Shown here one piece after another: positions 33,337-42,099 of a DNA stretch of 56,218 bases (the stretch's first letter is position 1; every line of letters starts with the position of its first letter). Below the pieces are notes generated by a model, which worked only from the letters and a program-made list of their open reading frames with translations, was not told where the DNA came from and ran no database searches. The DNA lies in NCBI GenBank assembly GCA_900316265.1, contig ONCH01000008.1, forward strand, positions 1 to 56,218, in the 5' to 3' direction. Origin of the DNA: an uncultured Prevotellaceae bacterium. GTDB lineage: Bacteria; Bacteroidota; Bacteroidia; Bacteroidales; Bacteroidaceae. A program made the translations under genes and the position numbers.

Positions 33337-33954
33337 TCATTGGTGGTCCTCATACTCACAATCCTTATAACTGTCACGTGGGAATCGGAACAGGTCGTCA
33401 TTGAGGCCGCCGATTTTCACGTCACTTATTTTAATAGTGGTATGGAAGATACCTACCTTGATGCGCACGCTGACAGGGTAACGGTGCTTCTTGTCCAATA
33501 GGCAACGGGCCTCCTTAATGCCTGATACGCCCTTCTTGGCTTTCAGCGTAATGTAATAGCCATCCTTTGAGTCCTTAATGCTGTAGGTGTAGTTATCGGG
33601 ATTGAACTTAAACTTCGTGGCATACTTGTCGCGCTCCTCAGAGTGGGCATCATAGATGACCACACGATTCTTCTTGCGCTCCAAACGGTAGTAGGTCACA
33701 TCATCGTTCCAAGCAATATATTTCTCGTCAATGAACTTACTCTTCTTACCTTTTGTCCAGATGGTACCCTCTGTCTTATAGATGCCGATAATGTTCACTT
33801 TATAGTGCAGTTGCGATCCCTGGTCGCCATATATCATCTTATAGGTCTCGTTGAACAAGCGGCGAGCCTGTTGAGCATTGGGAGTCTCTTTGTTCTGTGC
33901 CTGTAAGCCTATAGCGGCACAGAGCACGGTCAATATCATAACAATCTTTTTCAT
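33337..33954 (-). CDS. LolA-like secreted protein
   Basis: 205 residues from MKKIVMILTVLCAAIGLQAQ, a signal peptide cleaved after residue 19-20. The mature part has the alternating strand pattern of LolA/DUF4292-type lipoprotein carriers (YKVNIIGIYKTEGTIWTKGK, SGIKEARCLLDKKHRYPVSV, IKISDVKIGGL). A longer open frame upstream is ignored because the -7 element TACCTTTG lies at 33964-33971, between it and this ATG. The promoter is divergent from truA. Confidence 0.65.
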   Translation of the reverse strand: MKKIVMILTVLCAAIGLQAQNKETPNAQQARRLFNETYKMIYGDQGSQLHYKVNIIGIYKTEGTIWTKGKKSKFIDEKYIAWNDDVTYYRLERKKNRVVIYDAHSEERDKYATKFKFNPDNYTYSIKDSKDGYYITLKAKKGVSGIKEARCLLDKKHRYPVSVRIKVGIFHTTIKISDVKIGGLNDDLFRFPRDSYKDCEYEDHQ

Positions 33955-33963
33955 AACGGGGTG

Positions 33964-33971
33964 CAAAGGTA
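33964..33971 (-). promoter_or_regulatory. -7 promoter element of the LolA-like gene
   Basis: TACCTTTG on the minus strand ends 9 nt before the ATG at 33954, giving a very short leader. Confidence 0.55.
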
Positions 33972-33980
33972 AGTAAAATA

Positions 33981-34015
33981 ATTGAGAATTGAGAATTGTA
34001 AATTGAAAATTATAT
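33981..34015. repeat. 7-nt tandem repeat, 5 units, in the truA promoter
   Basis: ATTGAGA, ATTGAGA, ATTGTAA, ATTGAAA and ATTATAT end one base before the truA -7 element TACCTTTG (34017-34024). As at queA, the array occupies the promoter spacer and -33 zone. Confidence 0.8.
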
Positions 34016-34041
34016 GTACCTTTGCACAAAATTTGGAAAAG

Positions 34042-34797
34042 ATGAGATATTTCGTATGGTTTAGTTACGATGGTACCAACTATCACGGATGGCAAGTGCA
34101 GCCTAATGGCGTTACCGTTCAGAGCGAGTTGGAGCGCTGTCTGTCGCTGTTGTTACGTGAGCAGATTCAGGTGACAGGAGCTGGGCGTACCGATGCAGGT
34201 GTTCATGCCCGTCAGATGGCAGCCCATTTCGATACAGAGTCTGATTTCGACGCTGCTATGCTGACGAAGAAGCTTAATGGGCTGTTGCACTACGATATTG
34301 CTGTTGACCGCATTGAACCTGTGGCCAGTGATATGCATGCCCGTTTCTCGGCCACTTCACGTACCTATCATTATTATATCCATACGAAGAAGAACCCCTT
34401 CATCCAGCAATATTCGCAGGAAATGCACTATCAGTTGGACTTTGACCAGATGAACGAGGCAGGTCGTGTGTTGATGGAGTATCATGACTTCGGTGCATTC
34501 TGCAAGGCAGGTAGTGACGTAAAGACCACTATCTGTCACGTCACCCATGCCCAGTGGCACCAGATTTCATCTTCGGAATGGTATTTTGAGATTACTGCCA
34601 ACCGCTTTCTGCGCAATATGGTGCGTGCTGTTGTGGGTACGTTAATAGAAGTTGGTCGTGGTCGCATGTCGCTCACCAATTTCCGTCAGGTTATTGAGGG
34701 TAAGCAGCGCACACAAGCTGGTGAGTCGATGCCAGCCAAAGCATTGTTCTTAGAAGAAGTAGTCTATCCTCTCACCTCTAACCCCTCACCTCTATAG
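34042..34797 (+). CDS. truA: tRNA pseudouridine(38-40) synthase
   Basis: 251 residues. It isomerises uridines 38-40 of the tRNA anticodon arm. The catalytic Asp is in GAGRTDAGVHARQM, with FVWFSYDGTNYHGWQ at the start and FLRNMVRAVVGTLIEVG near the C terminus. The ATG at 34042 follows the -7 element at 34017-34024. The last residues (LTSNPSPL) are encoded by a 7-nt tandem repeat. A DMT transporter gene begins 4 nt later. Confidence 0.95.
   Translation: MRYFVWFSYDGTNYHGWQVQPNGVTVQSELERCLSLLLREQIQVTGAGRTDAGVHARQMAAHFDTESDFDAAMLTKKLNGLLHYDIAVDRIEPVASDMHARFSATSRTYHYYIHTKKNPFIQQYSQEMHYQLDFDQMNEAGRVLMEYHDFGAFCKAGSDVKTTICHVTHAQWHQISSSEWYFEITANRFLRNMVRAVVGTLIEVGRGRMSLTNFRQVIEGKQRTQAGESMPAKALFLEEVVYPLTSNPSPL
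34768..34795. repeat. 7-nt tandem repeat at the truA 3' end, 4 units
   Basis: CCTCTCA, CCTCTAA, CCCCTCA and CCTCTAT run in tandem through the final truA codons up to the stop. Confidence 0.7.
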
Positions 34798-34801
34798 ATA
34801 T

Positions 34802-35722
34802 ATGGCTTGGTTACTATTAGCATTCATGTCAGCAGCTCTGTTAGGTTGCTACGATTCGTTTAAGAAAGAGGCATTAAAAGAGAATGCCGTCATTCCGGTA
34901 TTGTTCCTGAATACGCTGTTCTCGTCATTGATATTCCTGCCGTTTATTGTGCTTAGCGGAACGAGTAATGTTCTCGACGGCAGCATCTTCCACGTTGCCA
35001 GTGGTGGTTGGGAGGTGCATAAATATGTCGTCCTCAAAGCCCTCATTGTGTTATCCAGTTGGGTGCTGGGCTATTTCGGTATGAAGCACTTGCCATTGAC
35101 TATTGTTGGTCCTATCAACGCCACACGTCCTGTAATGGTGCTTGTCGGTGCTTTGCTGGTCTTTGGCGAACGTCTGAACCATTGGCAGTGGATTGGTGTC
35201 ATGCTGGCTGTCCTGTCATTTCTCTTGCTCAGTCGTAGTGGTAAGAAGGAAGGTATCGATTTCAAGCACGACCACTGGATATGGATGATTGTGGGCGCTG
35301 CTGTTCTTGGTGCTGTCAGCGGACTCTACGACAAGTACCTCATGGCACCTGTGGAGTCGGGTGGAGTAGGACTCGACCGCATGTTGGTGCAGTCGTGGTA
35401 TAACATCTATCAATGCTTCATGATGCTGGCTATGCTGATGTTGCTGTGGTGGCCTAAGCACAACGAGACGACGCCGTTCCATTGGCATTGGTCCATCATT
35501 GGCGTCAGCATCTTCCTGTCAACGGCCGACTTTATGTATTTCTATTCGTTGTCGTTGCCCGATGCCATGATTTCGATTGTCTCTATGGTGCGTCGCGGTT
35601 CTGTCATTGTCAGTTTCCTCTTTGGCGCAGTCTTCTTCCACGAGAAGAATCTCAAAGCCAAGGCTTTCGACCTTGCCCTCGTATTGTTAGGAATGATCTT
35701 CCTGTATATCGGAACCAATTAA
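34802..35722 (+). CDS. EamA/DMT-family transporter
   Basis: 306 residues with about ten hydrophobic segments in two similar halves, the drug/metabolite transporter layout. The first-half end GPINATRPVMVLVGALLVFGE shows as PINATRPVMV and GERLNHWQW; the second half has SIVSMVRRGSVIVSF followed by FFHEKNLKAK. Substrate unknown. It lies 4 nt after truA, so it is probably co-transcribed. Confidence 0.85.
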   Translation: MAWLLLAFMSAALLGCYDSFKKEALKENAVIPVLFLNTLFSSLIFLPFIVLSGTSNVLDGSIFHVASGGWEVHKYVVLKALIVLSSWVLGYFGMKHLPLTIVGPINATRPVMVLVGALLVFGERLNHWQWIGVMLAVLSFLLLSRSGKKEGIDFKHDHWIWMIVGAAVLGAVSGLYDKYLMAPVESGGVGLDRMLVQSWYNIYQCFMMLAMLMLLWWPKHNETTPFHWHWSIIGVSIFLSTADFMYFYSLSLPDAMISIVSMVRRGSVIVSFLFGAVFFHEKNLKAKAFDLALVLLGMIFLYIGTN

Positions 35723-35743
35723 AACGGTTCCGAATAAACGGGT

Positions 35744-36703
35744 CTATAGTTTTACGCTGGAAATATCAACGAGCCCGTTGACAATGGCATAGATGGTGAG
35801 GCCTGCGGGCGAATGAATCTGCAGCTTGCGGGCAATATTGCGGCGATGAGTGATAACCGTATTGACCGATATACAGAGATGGTCAGCTATCTCCTTGTTC
35901 TGCAGCCCCTGCACCACACCAATGATAACATCGCGCTCACGATCGCTGATGGCCTCACTGTTGTCCTGACCACCCTTGAAGACCATCGACGAGATGTTCT
36001 TTGACACATCCTCTTGCTTAATCATCCGCTCCAACCGCTTGATGGCCGGAGTGAAGATTTGGTCTTCTACCTCAGCATGCTGGCGCAACCATTCCTCATT
36101 GTTATAGATGTCGTAAAGCGTTGCCGTCAGTTGGTTGTTATGACGGGCATCAGCAGGCAAGTACTTGATAATCATCAGTTTTAACTCGCGCAACTTCTTG
36201 TCGGTCTGCTCGTGATGCTTCGAGAAGGTCTCGACGTTATAGTCATTCATTGGACGCCCGTCTATCAACGACTCCACATAAGGGAAAAGTGTTTTCTCCT
36301 CGTACTTCATGTGACGGCGAATCTCTTGGGCATATTCTTCATACAGCCTCATGATGAGCATACCCAACGCATCGTCCTCACTAATACTCTCCTTCAACTC
36401 TCGACGGATAAAAGGCAATTGGAAATCGAGATAGTACGCATGGCTGGCCTTTAGGTAGTGTAACAGTGTGGGTACGCTGATGAGTTCGTCGTTCTCAAAG
36501 GAACCATAGCCGTTGATGGTATAGTTCACTACTGCCAAGAAGGTGTAGGTATCTACACCGTTCATCTGGCATGTCTCACTAACGGTCTTGTCGCCAAAGC
36601 CCAGCGTGATGCCAAAGGAACTGAGTGCCTGCAGCACGCTGCAGTTGTCCTTGATGAGCGTCACCATCTTGTCGCTGGGTTCGTACATTTTCATATTTTT
36701 CAT
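35744..36703 (-). CDS. hemerythrin-domain transcriptional regulator with LuxR HTH
   Basis: 319 residues, three parts. Residues about 1-75 resemble the short N-terminal domain of ScdA/YtfE (RIC) proteins. Residues about 85-235 are a hemerythrin-like four-helix bundle with candidate di-iron ligands in LLHYLKASHAYYLD, EIRRHMKYEEKTLFPY, FSKHHEQTD and EEWLRQHAEVEDQIF. The end (SDRERDVIIGVVQGLQNKEI, HLCISVNTVITHRRNIARKL) is a LuxR-type helix-turn-helix. It should sense oxygen, nitric oxide or iron-centre damage and control transcription; targets unknown. The start at 36703 lies 4 nt after the -7 element. Confidence 0.85.
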   Translation of the reverse strand: MKNMKMYEPSDKMVTLIKDNCSVLQALSSFGITLGFGDKTVSETCQMNGVDTYTFLAVVNYTINGYGSFENDELISVPTLLHYLKASHAYYLDFQLPFIRRELKESISEDDALGMLIMRLYEEYAQEIRRHMKYEEKTLFPYVESLIDGRPMNDYNVETFSKHHEQTDKKLRELKLMIIKYLPADARHNNQLTATLYDIYNNEEWLRQHAEVEDQIFTPAIKRLERMIKQEDVSKNISSMVFKGGQDNSEAISDRERDVIIGVVQGLQNKEIADHLCISVNTVITHRRNIARKLQIHSPAGLTIYAIVNGLVDISSVKL

Positions 36704-36707
36704 GCCG

Positions 36708-36715
36708 CAAAGATA
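36708..36715 (-). promoter_or_regulatory. -7 promoter element of the hemerythrin regulator
   Basis: TATCTTTG on the minus strand ends 4 nt before the first ATG, so a leaderless mRNA is predicted; two further in-frame Met codons follow at 36694 and 36688. Confidence 0.6.
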
Positions 36716-36800
36716 CACATTTTTGATGATATATGAACCACTAAAACACCAAAATCATCTTTTTTAGGTATATAAAAAAGTGATAAAGTACGCTGATTAT

Positions 36801-36831
36801 TTTGTCAGCCCACAATTATTTTGTAATTTTG
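36801..36831 (+). promoter_or_regulatory. promoter of thrS-nspC
   Basis: TTTG (36801-36804), a 19-nt spacer and TAATTTTG (36824-36831); the thrS ATG follows at 36865. Confidence 0.65.
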
Positions 36832-36864
36832 CGGGCGATTTAAACTTAAACATATATTGTAGAT

Positions 36865-38808
36865 ATGATCAACATTACTTTTCCAGACGGATCTGTTCGC
36901 TCGTATGAGCAGGGCGTTACTGGACTTCAGATTGCCGAGAGCATCTCGCCAGCTCTGGCACGCAGCGTGATTAGCTGTGGCGTGAATGGTGAGACTGTAG
37001 AGCTGAACCGTCCTATCAATGAGGACGCTGCCATTGCTCTGTATAAGTGGGATGATGCCGAGGGTAAGCACACCTTCTGGCACACGTCAGCACACCTCTT
37101 GGCCGAGGCGCTGCAGGAGTTGTATCCTGGTATTCAGTTCGGCTTTGGTCCTGCTGTCGAGAACGGCTTCTTCTACGACGTGCTGTTGAAGGATGGCGAG
37201 ATGATCAAGGAGAGCGACTTCCCCATGATTGAAGACAAGATGCGTGAGCTGGCCTCCAAGAAGGAGCCTGTCGTTCGCAAGGAGGTAGCTAAGGCCGATG
37301 CGCTGAAGCAGTTTGCTGCCGACGGCCAGACCTACAAGTGCGAGCACATTGAGCAGGACTTGGAGGATGGTTCTATTACAACCTATACGCAGGGTAAGTT
37401 CACCGACCTCTGCCGTGGTCCGCACCTCATGGATACGGGCGAAATCAAGGCCATCAAACTGACGAGTGTTGCCGGTGCCTTCTGGCGTGGTGACGCTACT
37501 CGTGAGCAGATGCAGCGCCTGTATGGTATCTCGTTCCCCAAGAAGAAGATGCTCGACGAGTATCTTGTGATGCTGGAGGAGGCTAAGAAGCGCGACCACC
37601 GTAAGATTGGTAAGGAGATGGAGCTGTTCATGTTCAGCGATAAGGTCGGCAAGGGTCTGCCCATCTGGTTGCCAAAGGGTACCGAGCTCCGCCTGCGCTT
37701 GCAGGACCACTTGCGCAAGGTGCAGAAGCGTTTCGGCTATCAGGAGGTTATCACTCCGCATATTGGTTCTAAGAACCTCTATGTTACCTCTGGTCACTAT
37801 GCTCACTATGGTAAGGACTCGTTCCAGCCCATCCATACTCCTGAGGAGGACGAAGAGTACATGCTGAAGCCCATGAACTGTCCTCACCACTGCGAGATCT
37901 TCGCATGGAAGCCCCGTTCATATCGTGACCTGCCTCTGCGTATTGCTGAGTTTGGTACGGTTTATCGTTATGAGCAGAGTGGTGAGTTGCATGGACTGAC
38001 TCGTGTACGCAGCTTCACGCAGGACGATGCTCACCTGTTCTGTCGTCCAGACCAGGTGAAGCAGGAGTTCCTGAACGTGATGGACATCATCAATATCGTC
38101 CTCAAGGCTTTCGGCTTCGAGTTCGAGGCACAGATTTCTCTCCGCGACCCCAACGATCACGAGAAATATGTTGGTACTGACGAAGACTGGGCACTGGCAG
38201 AGAAGGCCATTCAGGAGGCTTGTGAGGAGAAGGGCCTGCCTGCCAAGGTTGAATACGGCGAGGCTGCCTTCTATGGTCCTAAGCTCGACTTCATGATCAA
38301 GGATGCCATTGGTCGTCGCTGGCAGTTGGGTACCATCCAGGTGGACTACAACCTGCCTAAGCGCTTCCAGCTGGAATATACCGACGAGGACAACACGAAG
38401 AAGACACCTGTCATGATTCACCGTGCTCCCTTCGGTTCTATGGAGCGTTTCTGCGCCGTACTCATTGAGCACACCAGCGGTCACTTCCCCTTGTGGTTGA
38501 CTCCTGACCAGGTAGCTATCCTGCCGCTGTCAGAGAAGTACAACGACTACGCCAAGGAGGTTGCCAAGAAGTTCGATATGGGTGGCGTTCGTCCTACCAT
38601 CGATCTGCGCAACGAGAAGCTGGGTCGTAAGATTCGTGACAACGAGTTGAAGCGCATTCCTTACATGGTTATTGTTGGTGAGAAGGAACAGCAGGATGGC
38701 ACCGTTGCCGTACGTCCTCAGGGCGGTGGCGAGCAGAAGGTCATGACCATCCAGGAGTTCATCGACCACATCAATGCCGAGGTAAAGGAAATGACCAAGG
38801 AGTTCTAA
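36865..38808 (+). CDS. thrS: threonyl-tRNA synthetase
   Basis: 647-residue class II synthetase with all domains: N-terminal TGS (about 1-60), editing domain with [11 protein letters not shown] and [10 protein letters not shown], catalytic core with motif 1 around [10 protein letters not shown], motif 2 [20 protein letters not shown] (exactly 20 residues) and motif 3 [11 protein letters not shown], and the anticodon-binding domain ([14 protein letters not shown]). Its stop codon abuts the nspC ATG (TAAATG), indicating co-translation. Confidence 0.97.
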   Translation: MINITFPDGSVRSYEQGVTGLQIAESISPALARSVISCGVNGETVELNRPINEDAAIALYKWDDAEGKHTFWHTSAHLLAEALQELYPGIQFGFGPAVENGFFYDVLLKDGEMIKESDFPMIEDKMRELASKKEPVVRKEVAKADALKQFAADGQTYKCEHIEQDLEDGSITTYTQGKFTDLCRGPHLMDTGEIKAIKLTSVAGAFWRGDATREQMQRLYGISFPKKKMLDEYLVMLEEAKKRDHRKIGKEMELFMFSDKVGKGLPIWLPKGTELRLRLQDHLRKVQKRFGYQEVITPHIGSKNLYVTSGHYAHYGKDSFQPIHTPEEDEEYMLKPMNCPHHCEIFAWKPRSYRDLPLRIAEFGTVYRYEQSGELHGLTRVRSFTQDDAHLFCRPDQVKQEFLNVMDIINIVLKAFGFEFEAQISLRDPNDHEKYVGTDEDWALAEKAIQEACEEKGLPAKVEYGEAAFYGPKLDFMIKDAIGRRWQLGTIQVDYNLPKRFQLEYTDEDNTKKTPVMIHRAPFGSMERFCAVLIEHTSGHFPLWLTPDQVAILPLSEKYNDYAKEVAKKFDMGGVRPTIDLRNEKLGRKIRDNELKRIPYMVIVGEKEQQDGTVAVRPQGGGEQKVMTIQEFIDHINAEVKEMTKEF

Positions 38809-39963
38809 ATGAAGACTCCGGTTTATATTATAGAAGAAAAGCGGTTGCGGCACAACCTCGCATTGATTCGCGAGGTTGCTTGCCGCACCGATTCTGAATG
38901 GATACTGGCTTTCAAGGCCTTTGCCTTGTGGAAGACGTTCCCCATCTTCCGCGAGTATATCTCGTCGACTACTGCCAGCTCGCTCAGCGAGGCACGCTTG
39001 GCCTTCGAGGAGTTTGGCGCTAAGGCGCATACCTATTCGCCAGCTTACAAGGATGATGAGTTTGACGAGATTGTCCGTTGCTCCAGTCATCTGACGTTTA
39101 ACTCGCTGTCGCAGTATGAGCGTTTCCACGAGCGGGCAGGGGAGTGCTCGTTGGGCTTGCGCATCAATCCTGAATATTCCGAGGTAGAGACGCTGCTCTA
39201 CAATCCATGTGCGCCAGGCACTCGCTTTGGTGTTTCTGCCGACAAGTTGCCTGAGCAGTTGCCCAGCAACATCAAGGGCTTCCACTGTCATTGTCATTGT
39301 GAGAGTGGCTCGGATGTCTTTGAGCGTTCGCTACAGCATATTGAGGAGAAGTTCGCGAAGTGGTTCTCACAGATTGAGTGGATCAACTTCGGTGGTGGCC
39401 ATCTGGTGACGCGCAAGGACTACGACATCGAGCGACTGGTGCGCCTCATGCAAGGTTTCCATGAGCGCTATCCATGGCTGAAGGTTATCTTCGAACCAGG
39501 TAGTGCCTTTGCTTGGCAGACAGGTCCGCTGGTAGCCAGCGTGGTAGACATCGTAGAGGACAAGGGCATTTGCACCGCCATCCTTGATGTCAGTTTCACC
39601 TGCCACATGCCCGACTGTCTGGAGATGCCCTATTTCCCCGAGGTGCGTGGCGCCCAGCACGTGGAGCACGAGGTTGGCTCTTCGCAGGAGCCCCCCTTCC
39701 ATTTGGAGGGGGCAGGGGGGAGGCTTTATCGTCTTGGTGGCAACAGTTGTCTCTCTGGCGACTGGATGGGTGACTGGCAGTTCGACCACGAGCTGAAAGT
39801 AGGGGAGCAGATTATCTTCGAAGATATGATTCACTACACGACCGTGAAGACCAATACGTTTAACGGCATTACGCATCCGTCCATTGCTATGGAGCATAGC
39901 GACGGCACGCTGGAAATGCTGCGTGAATATTCCTACGAAGACTATCGCGACAGAATGGACTGA
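38809..39963 (+). CDS. nspC: carboxynorspermidine decarboxylase
   Basis: PLP enzyme of the norspermidine/spermidine route through carboxyspermidine, used by many Bacteroidetes. 384 residues; PLP Lys36 is in WILAFKAFALW, and INFGGGHLVT and VIFEPGSAFA are phosphate and substrate segments. The C-terminal catalytic Cys is in GGNSCLSGDWMGDW. Near residues 294-306 an unusual stretch, QEPPFHLEGAGGRLYRLGG, is encoded by a G/C-rich palindromic sequence (39688-39726) that looks inserted in frame. Directly coupled to thrS. Confidence 0.92.
   Translation: MKTPVYIIEEKRLRHNLALIREVACRTDSEWILAFKAFALWKTFPIFREYISSTTASSLSEARLAFEEFGAKAHTYSPAYKDDEFDEIVRCSSHLTFNSLSQYERFHERAGECSLGLRINPEYSEVETLLYNPCAPGTRFGVSADKLPEQLPSNIKGFHCHCHCESGSDVFERSLQHIEEKFAKWFSQIEWINFGGGHLVTRKDYDIERLVRLMQGFHERYPWLKVIFEPGSAFAWQTGPLVASVVDIVEDKGICTAILDVSFTCHMPDCLEMPYFPEVRGAQHVEHEVGSSQEPPFHLEGAGGRLYRLGGNSCLSGDWMGDWQFDHELKVGEQIIFEDMIHYTTVKTNTFNGITHPSIAMEHSDGTLEMLREYSYEDYRDRMD
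39688..39726. repeat. G/C-rich palindromic insert inside nspC
   Basis: GAGCCCCCCTTCC, ATTT, GGAGGGGGC and then AGGGGGGAGGC: a hairpin of C-runs and G-runs within the reading frame, quite unlike the surrounding codons. Comparable C-run/G-run hairpins occur between genes in this window (30129-30162). Confidence 0.6.
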
Positions 39964-39968
39964 GCCAG

Positions 39969-39996
39969 TTGAGAATTGAGAATGGAGAATTGAGAA
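39969..39996. repeat. 7-nt tandem repeat, 4 units, after nspC
   Basis: TTGAGAA, TTGAGAA, TGGAGAA and TTGAGAA lie between the nspC stop and the terminator. The unit is nearly the same as that in the truA promoter. Confidence 0.8.
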
Positions 39997-40000
39997 TTAA

Positions 40001-40030
40001 AAAAAGTGGTGAATCAATCACCACTTTTTT
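40001..40030. terminator. bidirectional terminator between nspC and trmD
   Basis: AAAAAGTGGTGA (40001-40012) pairs perfectly with TCACCACTTTTT (40018-40029), with T runs on both strands. It ends inside the trmD stop region. Confidence 0.8.
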
Positions 40031-40709
40031 ATTTTTCTTCCAACAGGTCTGGACGCAGGCGGCGTGTACGCTCCATAGCCTGTTCTAATTCCCAGTTGCG
40101 TATCTTGGCCTCGTTGCCAGAGAGCAGAATCTCAGGAACTTTCCATCCTTTATAGTCAGCAGGACGGGTGTAGATAGGTGCTGCCAGCAAGTCGTCCTGG
40201 AAACAGTCGCTCAGCGCGCTCTGCTCGTCACCAATAACGCCAGGCACAACACGCACAATGGCGTCGGCAATCATGGCGGCCACCAGTTCACCACCCGTCA
40301 GCACGAAGTCACCAATAGATATCTCCTTGGTAATCAGGTGGTCGCGGACACGCTGGTCGATACCTTTATAGTGGCCAGCCAGAATAATCAGGTTGCCCTT
40401 CAGCGACAGCTCGTTGGCCATGTGTTGGTCAAAACGCTCACCATCAGGCGAGGTGAAGATGACCTCGTCGTAGTCGCGCTCAGCCTTCAATGCCGTGATA
40501 CAACGGTCAATGGGCTCACACTGCATCACCATGCCGGCAGAACCACCATAGGGGTAGTCGTCAACACGGCGCCACTTGTCGAGTGTGTAGTCGCGCAGGT
40601 TGTGCAGACGGATCTCTGCCAGTCCTTTCTTCTCGGCACGTGCCAGTATCGATTCATGTACGAAGCCCTCCAGCATTTCGGGCAGTACGGTAATAATATC
40701 AATCCTCAT
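40029..40709 (-). CDS. trmD: tRNA (guanine-37-N1)-methyltransferase
   Basis: 226-residue SPOUT methyltransferase. It makes m1G37 next to the anticodon and prevents frameshifting. Knot motifs are visible: [45 protein letters not shown], and the linker [19 protein letters not shown] in parts. The start overlaps the 3' end of the patatin gene by 11 nt. Confidence 0.97.
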   Translation of the reverse strand: MRIDIITVLPEMLEGFVHESILARAEKKGLAEIRLHNLRDYTLDKWRRVDDYPYGGSAGMVMQCEPIDRCITALKAERDYDEVIFTSPDGERFDQHMANELSLKGNLIILAGHYKGIDQRVRDHLITKEISIGDFVLTGGELVAAMIADAIVRVVPGVIGDEQSALSDCFQDDLLAAPIYTRPADYKGWKVPEILLSGNEAKIRNWELEQAMERTRRLRPDLLEEK

Positions 40710-41547
40710 AGTATTCCTTTATTTTATCTATATAGCGTTCTCCCACGGCGCGTCCCAACTCATAGACGTGACGCATCTGCTGTGCGTCGTGTGAGAGGTG
40801 GCCAATGGGTATGTTCTCGTCAGGACGGATGACCAGACAACGCCCCAGGCGTTCGGCTTCTGCCACATAGTCCAGCTGACAGTTGTACATCAGGTGGCGC
40901 TCATCCAGTGCCTTCAGGAAGTGTGGATACTTGCGGAGTGCCAGACGCATCAGTGGCATTAGACCGAGGTGCTTCTTGCGATAGCCTAAAGGCTGTGTCA
41001 GGATGACTACGTTGCGCTTGTAGCCCTGCTTCTCAAAATACTCCAAAGGAATGGAGTCGCTCACGCCGCCATCCAGTAACTTCCAGCCATCGACCTCTAC
41101 AACCTTTGATGCCAGCGGCATCGAGGCAGAGGCGCGCAACCACTCCAGTTCGTCGTAGTCAACATGGTCCATCACGTGGTAGACGGGCAGTCCTGTCGCT
41201 ACATCCGTGCAGACAACGGTAAACTCCAGCGGGTTCTTCTCGAAGGTCTCGATATCGAACTTGTCGTACTCGAAGGGCACCACGTGATAGCCGAAGTTGG
41301 CGTTGTAGTAGTCACCACTGGTGAGCAACGACTTCCAGCCACTGTAGCGTGGATCCTTGGCAAAACGGGTGTTGTAGCGGATGGCTCGTCCCACCTGTCG
41401 CGACTTGTAGTTACAGCCAAAGGCTGCACCAGCCGATACGCCGATGAGTCCGTCGGGCTGGACGCCATGTTCCATCATGACATCTATCACGCCTGCCGTC
41501 CATAGGCCGCGCATGGCTCCACCTTCCAGTACCAATCCTTTTTTCAT
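40699..41547 (-). CDS. patatin-like phospholipase
   Basis: 282 residues. The oxyanion loop [16 protein letters not shown], nucleophile Ser in GVSAGAAFG and the catalytic Asp in [10 protein letters not shown] form the Ser-Asp dyad of patatin hydrolases. No signal peptide, so it is probably cytosolic or peripheral. First gene of an operon with trmD. The -7 element TACCTTTG (41556-41563, minus) is 8 nt before the ATG. Confidence 0.9.
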   Translation of the reverse strand: MKKGLVLEGGAMRGLWTAGVIDVMMEHGVQPDGLIGVSAGAAFGCNYKSRQVGRAIRYNTRFAKDPRYSGWKSLLTSGDYYNANFGYHVVPFEYDKFDIETFEKNPLEFTVVCTDVATGLPVYHVMDHVDYDELEWLRASASMPLASKVVEVDGWKLLDGGVSDSIPLEYFEKQGYKRNVVILTQPLGYRKKHLGLMPLMRLALRKYPHFLKALDERHLMYNCQLDYVAEAERLGRCLVIRPDENIPIGHLSHDAQQMRHVYELGRAVGERYIDKIKEYYED

Positions 41548-42068
41548 TGCGGGTACAAAGGTAGTGCAAACCGAGTGAATTGCAAAATAAATTACGATTT
41601 ATTTTCATTTCTCACACTCTGTACCTTTAGGTCAAAGAACGGAAGTATTATATTATTTTTCTTACGGTTGTCGCAGATATGTTCGAAAATTGTCGAAGAT
41701 ATGTTCGACGGCCGTCACACATAATAATAAAATGATACGGGAAAGGAAATAGGTGGATTCGAGAGGTAAAGGTGGTAGAAATGTAACTACTTAGGGCTAA
41801 ACGGGTTATGCATTTAACGTATAAGATGAAGAGCCAGGTGTGTAGGGCCCTGTTTGTAAATATAAACTCAAACAAATAGCCCGTTTTAACAATATTTTTG
41901 ATATGATGTAAAGAAAAATTCTAATTACTATTTTAATACGCTAGATTAAAATCAGAATTCACATATAACGTGCATAAATTCAAGTTGTTATGTATGAATG
42001 TGAACATCATTTTAACTATAACCGATTACTTTTCTACCGCTTTGTTTGGAGATTTCAGAAAGAGTTCG
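41548..42068. other. AT-rich intergenic region with operator-like repeats
   Basis: No gene is seen in 521 nt. An 18-bp direct repeat (17 of 18 identical, around GATATGTTCGA) occurs at 41669-41686 and 41691-41708, 22 nt apart, followed by the perfect palindrome GACGGCCGTC at 41707-41716. Further right, GGGCTA/TAGCCC and AAACGGG/CCCGTTT can form two mutually exclusive hairpins between about 41793 and 41886. Confidence 0.45.
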
Positions 42069-42076
42069 TATCTTTG
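42069..42076 (+). promoter_or_regulatory. -7 promoter element of the AlkZ-related gene
   Basis: TATCTTTG lies 23 nt before the chosen ATG at 42100. It lies inside the longer open frame that begins with TTG at 42046, which argues against that earlier start. Confidence 0.55.
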
Positions 42077-42099
42077 CTGTCGATGAGATAAATGCAGGT

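Noticed and set aside
41648-41875. 75-residue minus-strand open frame in the long spacer
   Set aside because: Low-complexity AT-rich sequence with no promoter; the repeats at 41669-41708 lie within it.
41793-41886. Riboswitch or attachment site from competing hairpins
   Set aside because: GGGCTA/TAGCCC and AAACGGG/CCCGTTT overlap, but no known riboswitch core or conserved neighbour supports it.
42046-42099. TTG start giving a 241-residue AlkZ-related protein
   Set aside because: The promoter -7 element at 42069-42076 lies downstream of this codon, so the ATG at 42100 is preferred.
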